A stretch of 17,902 nucleotides of DNA, taken from assembly GCA_964505535.1 (NCBI GenBank), contig CAZDIU010000077.1, positions 1 to 17,902 on the forward strand, written 5' to 3'. Made by a program: the position numbers and the translations under genes. The DNA comes from JAABRU01 sp964505535. Lineage in GTDB: Bacteria > Desulfobacterota > Desulfobacteria > Desulfobacterales > Desulfococcaceae. A model generated the notes under the pieces. It was not told where the DNA came from and ran no database searches. It saw only the letters and a list, made by a program, of their open reading frames with translations. Every line of letters begins with the position of its first letter. Position 1 is the stretch's first letter. This document shows positions 13,086-17,902 of this stretch, one piece after another.

Positions 13086-16000
13086 ATCCTGCCAGTCCGC
13101 ATTTCCGCATTGTACTCCTGCACCGCTTTTACGGAAATCCGGTTTCTGATAAGCGCGGCAATGCCCTGACACATGGCTTTGGCTCCGGCAATGGTGGTGG
13201 CATAGGGAATGCAGTATTTGATGGCCGCGCGGCGCAGATGATACCCGTCCCCCCGTGTCTGATCTCCCACGCCGGTATTGACAACAAACTGAATTTCCCC
13301 GTTTTTGATGGCATCCACCACATGGGGCTGTCCGTAAGAAACCTTGTTGACCACTTTGGCAGGAATTCCTTCGGCATTCAGAAAAGCCGAGGTTCCGTGG
13401 GTTGCCATGATGGAAAATCCAATCTCGTGAAACTGCTTTGCCACAGGCAGCACGGCTTTTTTGTCCCGATCCTGCACACTGATGAACACGGTTCCGGAAA
13501 CAGGCATTTTCTGCCCCGCACCCAACTGCGCCTTTGCATATGCCTGACCAAAATCCATGTCAATGCCCATGACTTCTCCGGTGGATTTCATTTCCGGCCC
13601 CAAAAGCGTGTCCACATCCGGAAAACGGTCAAAGGGAAGAACCGCTTCCTTGACCGAAACATGAGGCGGAATCACCTCCTTTGTCAGTCCCAGTTCTGCA
13701 AGGCTCATGCCCAGCATGGCTTTGGTGGCCAGTTTTGCCAGCGGAATGCCGGTTGCCTTGCTCACAAAGGGAATGGTGCGCGAAGCTCTGGGATTGACCT
13801 CCAGCACATACAACTGACTGTCCTTGATGGCATACTGCACATTCATCAGCCCGACAACATTGAGTTCTGCGGACATGGCTTTTGTGGCTTCCATGATTTC
13901 ATTGAGGATTCTGCCGCTTATGCTCGCAGGAGGCAGTATGCACGCGGAATCTCCGGAATGAACTCCGGCTGCCTCAATATGCTCCATGATGCCGCCGATG
14001 ATGGTGGTTTTGCCGTCAGAAATCGCGTCTGTGTCAACCTCCACCGCGTCTTCCAGAAATTTGTCAATGAGAACCGGATGCCCCGGAGAAGCAAGAATCG
14101 CGAGTCGCGTAAAGGTTTCCAGTTCTTTGGGATCATAGACAATTTTCATGGCACGTCCGCCAAGCACATAGGAAGGCCGCACAATAACCGGATACCCGAT
14201 TTCCTTTGCCACAACCGCAGCTTCTGCAACGGTCATGGCAGTGCCATTGGCAGGCTGCATTAAATTGAGTTTCTTCAGCATGGCCTGAAACAGTTCCCGA
14301 TCCTCGGCACGGTCAATGCTTTCCGGCTGTGTGCCGAGGATGGGAACCCCGGCTTTTGCCAAAGGAACCGCAAGGTTGAGGGGCGTCTGTCCTCCGAACT
14401 GCACAATCACGCCAAATGGTTTTTCGGTTTCCACAATGTGCAGCACATCTTCGCGCGTCAGGGGCTCAAAATAGAGTTTGTCCGAGGTGTCATAATCCGT
14501 GCTCACGGTTTCCGGGTTGCTGTTGACCATGATGCTTTCCACCCCCATTTCCCGAAGCGCAAACGAAGCATGGACACAGCAGTAGTCAAATTCAATGCCC
14601 TGACCGATGCGGTTGGGACCTCCGCCCAGAATCATCACCTTTTTCCGGTCAGATACCCGTGCCTCATTTTCGGTTTCATACGTGGAATAATAATAGGGAG
14701 TGGATGCCCGGAATTCAGCCGCGCAGGTGTCAACCAGTTTGTAAACCGGCCGGATGCCCAGACTTTTGCGGTGTTTTTCCACTGTGATTTCATCAGAACC
14801 GAGAAGATAAGACAGTTGAATGTCGGAAAATCCCCATTTTTTGGCACGGGTGAGCAGATCCGCATCCGGCAGTCCGGCTTTGCAAACATCTTTTTCCCCT
14901 GCAATTTCCTGCTCCAGTGCAATGATCTGCTTCATCTGGTGCAGGAACCAGGGATCAATGCCGGTCATTTCATAAATTTCCTCCACACTCATGCCCCGTT
15001 TCAAAGCATAGCGCAGATAAAAAATCCGCTGGGAATTGGGGGTGGCCAGTTTCTGCTCAATCTCTTCCAGCGACAGGGTTCTGCCTTCCATATCCTCCAC
15101 ATCTTTGCCATCTGCGCCAAACCCGTATCTGCCGATTTCCAGAGAGCGCATGGCCTTTTGCAGGGCTTCCTTGAACGTGCGGCCAATGGACATGGTTTCT
15201 CCCACAGATTTCATGGCTGTGGTGAGATAATCCTTTGTTTCCGGGAATTTTTCAAACGTCCACCTCGGCACTTTGATCACGCAGTAATCCAGTGTGGGCT
15301 CAAAAGACGCGGCAGTTCCGCCGGTGATGTCATTGGGCAGTTCATCCAAAGTATAACCAACGGCCAGCTTGGCTGCAATTTTGGCAATGGGATATCCGGT
15401 GGCTTTGGAGGCCAGCGCGGAACTCCGGGACACGCGGGGATTCATTTCCACCACAATCATGTCCCCGTTTTGGGGATTGATGGCAAACTGCACATTGGAA
15501 CCGCCTGTATCCACCCCGATTTCCCGCATGATGTCAATGGACGCGTTGCGGAGCATCTGATATTCCCGGTCTGTAAGGGTCTGTGCCGGGGCAACGGTAA
15601 TGCTGTCGCCTGTATGCACTCCCATAGGGTCCAGATTCTCAATGGAGCAGATAATCACGACATTGTCATTTTTGTCCCGCATGACCTCGAGTTCGTATTC
15701 CTTCCAGCCAAGTACAGACTGCTCCAGCATGACCTGCGTGATCAGGCTGGCATCCAGACCGGATTTGGCTATGATTTCCAAGTCTTCTGGATTATAGGCC
15801 ACCCCGCCGCCGGTTCCGCCCAGTGTGAACGCGGGCCGGACAATGATGGGAAAACCGATGTCCGCGGCAATTTCCCTGACCTCCTTCATGGAAATGGCAA
15901 TGCCGCTGCGGGGAATCTTCAGTCCGATGCGGTTCATGGCCTTGCGGAAAAGATCCCGATCTTCGGCCTTGTTGATGGCTTCCACAGTCGCGCCGATCAT

Positions 16001-16342
16001 TTCCACGCCATATTTTTCCAGCACGCCCATTTTGGCAACACCAATGGCCGTGTTCAGTCCGGTCTGACCGCCCAGAGTGGGCAGCAGAGCGTCAGGCCGC
16101 TCCTTTTCAATAATCCGTGCCACTGCTTCGGGAATCACCGGCTCAATGTAAGTGCGGTGCGCGGTTTCCGGATCAGTCATGATGGTGGCCGGATTGCTGT
16201 TGACCAGCACCACCTCATAGCCCTCCTCCCGGAGCGCCTTGCATGCCTGGGTGCCGGAATAGTCAAACTCACATGCCTGGCTGATGATAATCGGCCCGGC
16301 GCCGATAATAAGAATTTTATTAATGTCTGTTCGTCTGGGCAT
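13082..16342 (-). CDS. carB: Carbamoyl-phosphate synthase large subunit
   Basis: This 1086-aa subunit makes carbamoyl phosphate from bicarbonate, ammonia and two ATP for pyrimidine and arginine synthesis, with the CarA glutaminase. The first half shows KILIIGAGPIIISQACEFDY near the N terminus, GGTGGGVAYN and NPRVSRSSALASKATG of the first ATP-grasp unit. The second half repeats this with GGGPNRIGQGIEFDYCCVHA and NPRASRTIPFVSKATG. The last 140 or so residues (from VLPVAKQFHEIGFSIMATHG) form the MGS-like regulatory domain. The start is ATG 16342 by family alignment (MPRRTDINK); a TTG four codons upstream is possible. The usual IIIGQACEF reads IIISQACEF here. No carA is adjacent. Its stop overlaps the toxin start. 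Confidence 0.97.
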   Translation of the reverse strand: MPRRTDINKILIIGAGPIIISQACEFDYSGTQACKALREEGYEVVLVNSNPATIMTDPETAHRTYIEPVIPEAVARIIEKERPDALLPTLGGQTGLNTAIGVAKMGVLEKYGVEMIGATVEAINKAEDRDLFRKAMNRIGLKIPRSGIAISMKEVREIAADIGFPIIVRPAFTLGGTGGGVAYNPEDLEIIAKSGLDASLITQVMLEQSVLGWKEYELEVMRDKNDNVVIICSIENLDPMGVHTGDSITVAPAQTLTDREYQMLRNASIDIMREIGVDTGGSNVQFAINPQNGDMIVVEMNPRVSRSSALASKATGYPIAKIAAKLAVGYTLDELPNDITGGTAASFEPTLDYCVIKVPRWTFEKFPETKDYLTTAMKSVGETMSIGRTFKEALQKAMRSLEIGRYGFGADGKDVEDMEGRTLSLEEIEQKLATPNSQRIFYLRYALKRGMSVEEIYEMTGIDPWFLHQMKQIIALEQEIAGEKDVCKAGLPDADLLTRAKKWGFSDIQLSYLLGSDEITVEKHRKSLGIRPVYKLVDTCAAEFRASTPYYYSTYETENEARVSDRKKVMILGGGPNRIGQGIEFDYCCVHASFALREMGVESIMVNSNPETVSTDYDTSDKLYFEPLTREDVLHIVETEKPFGVIVQFGGQTPLNLAVPLAKAGVPILGTQPESIDRAEDRELFQAMLKKLNLMQPANGTAMTVAEAAVVAKEIGYPVIVRPSYVLGGRAMKIVYDPKELETFTRLAILASPGHPVLIDKFLEDAVEVDTDAISDGKTTIIGGIMEHIEAAGVHSGDSACILPPASISGRILNEIMEATKAMSAELNVVGLMNVQYAIKDSQLYVLEVNPRASRTIPFVSKATGIPLAKLATKAMLGMSLAELGLTKEVIPPHVSVKEAVLPFDRFPDVDTLLGPEMKSTGEVMGIDMDFGQAYAKAQLGAGQKMPVSGTVFISVQDRDKKAVLPVAKQFHEIGFSIMATHGTSAFLNAEGIPAKVVNKVSYGQPHVVDAIKNGEIQFVVNTGVGDQTRGDGYHLRRAAIKYCIPYATTIAGAKAMCQGIAALIRNRISVKAVQEYNAEMRTGRI

Positions 16343-16360
16343 TGTATGTATCAACCATAA

Positions 16361-16395
16361 ATTATATGAAATCTGAGAAAGATTTCAGAAAAAGG
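16361..16395 (-). promoter_or_regulatory. Candidate carB promoter with an inverted repeat in the spacer
   Basis: On the - strand a perfect TATAAT (16361-16366) lies 18 bases before the carB ATG. The -35 side (TTCTGA) is weak. Between them the 8-bp inverted repeat TGAAATCT/AGATTTCA (16367-16374 and 16380-16387) fills the spacer, as an operator would. The leader would be very short and lacks a ribosome binding site. Confidence 0.4.
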
Positions 16396-16422
16396 AATTC
16401 ATATCAGAGCAGTTCCCGGAAA

Positions 16423-16441
16423 GCAAAAATTGTATTTTTGC
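16423..16441. repeat. 8-bp inverted repeat upstream of carB
   Basis: GCAAAAAT (16423-16430) and ATTTTTGC (16434-16441) are perfect complements around TGT. It could end transcription from the small genes upstream (the stem is followed by no long T-run) or be an operator. The role is unknown. Confidence 0.4.
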
Positions 16442-16447
16442 ACGGCT

Positions 16448-16557
16448 GCTTAACGCAAGAACCAAGTTTGTTATTTTAAAGAGGTGACAACAAAGTCAGC
16501 GGCCAAGCGCATGAGAAGTCCGCTGAACTGACTTGCTGGCAGCAAATTGTTTCCTGA
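16448..16557 (-). other. Degenerate attC-like region after the nucleotidyltransferase pair
   Basis: Read on the - strand, the region ends with GTTAAGC (16448-16454), a perfect GTTRRRY integron core box, and begins near GGAAACA. Inside, CCGCTGA/TCAGCGG (7 bp) or AAGTCAG/CTGACTT alternatives form a stem at 16493-16534. Layout and orientation fit an attC at the end of a cassette, but the left box is poor and the stem overlaps the 51-aa ORF. Weak evidence on its own; strengthened by the clearer site at 17432. Confidence 0.3.
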
Positions 16558-16651
16558 TTTTTTTTCCTGCGCCTGAATTTGCGAGTGAGAGACACAGCTT
16601 TCTTAACTGATCCACAGTTTTCAGGCGGTTCGTAATTGCCTTTGCGCTCAT
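16496..16651 (-). CDS. 51-aa ORF coupled to the nucleotidyltransferase
   Basis: The ATG at 16651 comes 1 base after the stop of the nucleotidyltransferase gene, so translation would be coupled. The product begins MSAKAITNRLKTVDQLRKL, an amphipathic basic helix, continues through CLSLANSG and ends in a basic tail (KKIRKQFAASKS, then ALGR). I do not recognise the family. The tail half overlaps an attC-like hairpin and contains an 8-A run, so the true protein may originally have ended differently. A small partner of the nucleotidyltransferase (antitoxin-like) is a possibility only. Confidence 0.45.
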   Translation of the reverse strand: MSAKAITNRLKTVDQLRKLCLSLANSGAGKKIRKQFAASKSVQRTSHALGR

Positions 16652-16652
16652 A

Positions 16653-17117
16653 TCAATCTTCATCAGTCAATTCCTTCAAATATTCTATATCATCAATATC
16701 TTGACCACTTTTTCTTAATGATTTCAGAATGATTAAACCTTTCGGAGATAGAACTTTCAATCTGCCGCCTTCCCATTCAAAGGAAATTCTGCTGTCCCAG
16801 GAAATTTTGGTCTGCGGGGTGACAGGCAATAAGTCCAGAACCAAATGTTCTCCGGATTCATTATCAATTTTTGTCATTCGATGAATTTGAACAGCACCTC
16901 CTTTAAATGACATTGGTGCAGCGGGAATGCTGAATCCAAGATTTTCTACTGTTTGCTTAATCTTATCAAGCAAATCAGGTTCAACCATAATATCAATGTC
17001 GAGAGTGGCTCTTGGTTTTGCATAAACAGCCAAAGCCAAACCACCGCACAATGCATAATCTATTTTGTTCTTATCAAATGCTTCCACAAGATTTTTTAAT
17101 TCAATCAGTAAATCCAT
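16653..17117 (-). CDS. Small nucleotidyltransferase-fold protein (AbiEii/DUF6036-like)
   Basis: The 154-aa form starts at ATG 17117; a TTG at 17141 gives 162 aa, and neither has a good ribosome binding site. YALCGGLALAVYAKPRATLD (about residues 21-40) followed by IDIMV is the nucleotidyltransferase signature: a GG-containing turn, then the metal-binding DxD (DID). The rest has GEHLVLDLLPV with a third candidate acidic residue and a C-terminal helix (KGLIILKSLRKSGQDIDDIE, then YLKEL), as in antitoxin- or toxin-type nucleotidyltransferases related to AbiEii. Such proteins are common in toxin-antitoxin and integron-cassette settings. The 51-aa ORF follows after 1 base. Substrate unknown. Confidence 0.8.
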   Translation of the reverse strand: MDLLIELKNLVEAFDKNKIDYALCGGLALAVYAKPRATLDIDIMVEPDLLDKIKQTVENLGFSIPAAPMSFKGGAVQIHRMTKIDNESGEHLVLDLLPVTPQTKISWDSRISFEWEGGRLKVLSPKGLIILKSLRKSGQDIDDIEYLKELTDED

Positions 17118-17314
17118 TGTTTTCAAATCTTTTTTATCCAAAAGTTATTTATGGTGACAAATTCAAAACGCAAAGCCGCATCGAAAAATTCGTTCAGCAG
17201 ATTCAGTTTTCCGATTTTGGCAAGATGCCATTGATGCTCCTTATTTTGCCAATTGTACAGAAAGGAACAGTGCATAATCTTTGAAATCTGCTTAATCTGC
17301 GTTTCACCCAATTT

Positions 17315-17416
17315 TTAATTCTCACCTGAAAGCCTAATGGTTAAGGTGATTCCTGAAAATGAATATCCCTGTTCAGTTTCACAGGAATCGCAGCACACAA
17401 ACTTTGTAGATGACAT
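17315..17416 (-). CDS. Candidate 33-aa Cys-rich ORF
   Basis: The frame MSSTKFVCCDSCETEQGYSF ends LTIRLSGEN. It contains CCDSC, a possible metal-binding knuckle. There is no convincing ribosome binding site and it reads across a GCCTAATG repeat, so it may be chance or a fragment. In the rest of 17118-17484 I see a weak TTG-started frame, which I rejected, and the integron-like boxes. Confidence 0.2.
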   Translation of the reverse strand: MSSTKFVCCDSCETEQGYSFSGITLTIRLSGEN

Positions 17417-17431
17417 TTTTTTCTGGAAATC

Positions 17432-17490
17432 GCCTAATGCCCAGAATCAGCGGTGCGTCTTTTTGCGTCCGCTGGATTTTGTTGTTATGC
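17432..17490 (-). other. attC-like integron recombination site
   Basis: On the - strand the outer boxes are GCATAAC (close to RYYYAAC) and ATTAGGC (GTTRRRY with A for the first G). Inside, CAGCGG pairs with CCGCTG over 6 bp. The flanking AAAAT pairs with ATTCT apart from one mismatch, leaving one extrahelical C on one arm, which is the hallmark of attC. The terminal loop is ACGCAAAAAGACGCA. The TAA stop of the adjoining membrane-protein gene lies within the left box, as in many gene cassettes. Confidence 0.6.
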
Positions 17491-17902
17491 ATCAGCATCT
17501 CTCGGTAGCAGGCCAAGCCTTGTGAATATTACGGTCCAGAGTTTCATTCCAGTCAATATTCCGAAAGGTAGTGATGTTACAACCACAAATCCACCAATTT
17601 CAAATACATCTTTTGGAATAGGGCCACCTTCAACGATGTAGTCTCGCGCCGTGGGATAATCCTTGAAGATAAGAACTGTCAAAAACAAACAACCAACCAT
17701 AAATGCTATTCCGGTGACAAACCCTGCGACACCGATAATTATGCGGGCAATGGTCGATTTCTGTGGTATATCTTGCCAATAACCTGCTGCCACTATCTTG
17801 TCTTTGTTTCTATCTATATGAATAATGACAGGACTTAATGAAATTATCGAACCTATCCGAATATTATTTGGAAAAGAATTTATGAAGATGAAAGAATCCT
17901 TT
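17485..17902 (-). CDS. Two-span membrane protein of unknown function (5' end outside window)
   Basis: The frame is open from the right edge without any in-frame ATG; GTG 17793 would give 102 aa, but the frame continues upstream through NSFPNNIRIGSIISLSP and HIDRNKDKIVAAGYWQDIP to the edge, so the gene most likely starts outside. Two membrane spans are visible: IARIIIGVAGFVTGIAFMVG (continuing CLFLTVLIF) and FEIGGFVVVTSLPFGILTG. Between them is a short polar loop (KDYPTARDYIVEGGPIPKDV). The C-terminal tail is RLGLLPRDADA. The family is not recognised. The stop codon is inside an attC-like site, so this looks like an integron cassette gene. Confidence 0.65.
   Translation of the reverse strand, partial: KDSFIFINSFPNNIRIGSIISLSPVIIHIDRNKDKIVAAGYWQDIPQKSTIARIIIGVAGFVTGIAFMVGCLFLTVLIFKDYPTARDYIVEGGPIPKDVFEIGGFVVVTSLPFGILTGMKLWTVIFTRLGLLPRDADA

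Noticed and set aside
14438..16360. Long + strand frame of 640 residues opposite carB
   Set aside because: It is antisense to carB, which is complete with all motifs; the predicted product is His/Gly/Phe-rich, as expected from a mirrored frame.
17123..17311. 62-residue - strand frame ahead of the nucleotidyltransferase
   Set aside because: TTG start, no convincing ribosome binding site, overlaps the next gene, and no family resemblance; too weak to list as a gene.

Overview
The window joins three kinds of DNA. Bases 1-6270 read as the structural half of an integrated filamentous (inovirus-type) prophage. Its genes are all on the + strand and are visibly more AT-rich than what follows. Bases 6372-13085 and carB form an ordinary chromosomal core on the - strand: tRNA-Leu, smpB, ptsI, ptsH, a radical SAM gene, purF and carB. 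Small accessory insertions sit between or beside these genes. The gene content, the HPr/Enzyme I pair without visible EII permeases, the Fe-S type PurF and the integron-like right edge suggest a Gram-negative anaerobe of the Desulfobacterota (former Deltaproteobacteria). That placement is inference from content, not a search.

Phage block, left to right: the 3' part of a replication protein resembling RepB-type primases; a small excisionase-like HTH protein; a short intergenic region with direct and inverted repeats; a 200-aa protein in the usual position of the ssDNA-binding protein; two tiny single-span membrane proteins (candidate pVII/pIX analogues); the major coat protein; a strong terminator; a 729-aa cysteine-rich adsorption (pIII-like) protein; a DUF2523/pVI-like membrane protein; a Zot/pI-like assembly ATPase; and a secreted small membrane protein. 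The order matches the filamentous phage module plan. No secretin or integrase is visible; the element continues off the left edge. It ends facing the 3' end of tRNA-Leu(UAA), a typical integration target. The most striking structure is a perfect 27-bp inverted repeat with a 6-nt loop inside the 3' end of zot, a candidate packaging signal or other ssDNA structural element.

Chromosomal block: ptsH-ptsI-smpB form one tight operon ending in a terminator candidate. purF is followed 16 nt later by an uncharacterised radical SAM protein, and that pair ends at a perfect 15-bp stem terminator. Upstream of purF lies a 122-bp MITE-like element with 13-bp terminal inverted repeats and a 7-bp target duplication. 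carB overlaps, by an ATGA junction, a HigB/RelE-type toxin gene, which in turn overlaps its XRE antitoxin, so the toxin-antitoxin pair appears hitched to a housekeeping gene.

Right edge (16.4-17.9 kb): an AT-richer stretch with a nucleotidyltransferase followed 1 nt later by a 51-aa ORF, a membrane protein cut by the window edge, and an attC-like integron recombination site placed exactly where a cassette attC should be. A second, weaker attC-like structure follows the nucleotidyltransferase. This suggests a degenerate chromosomal integron or cassette debris upstream of carB.
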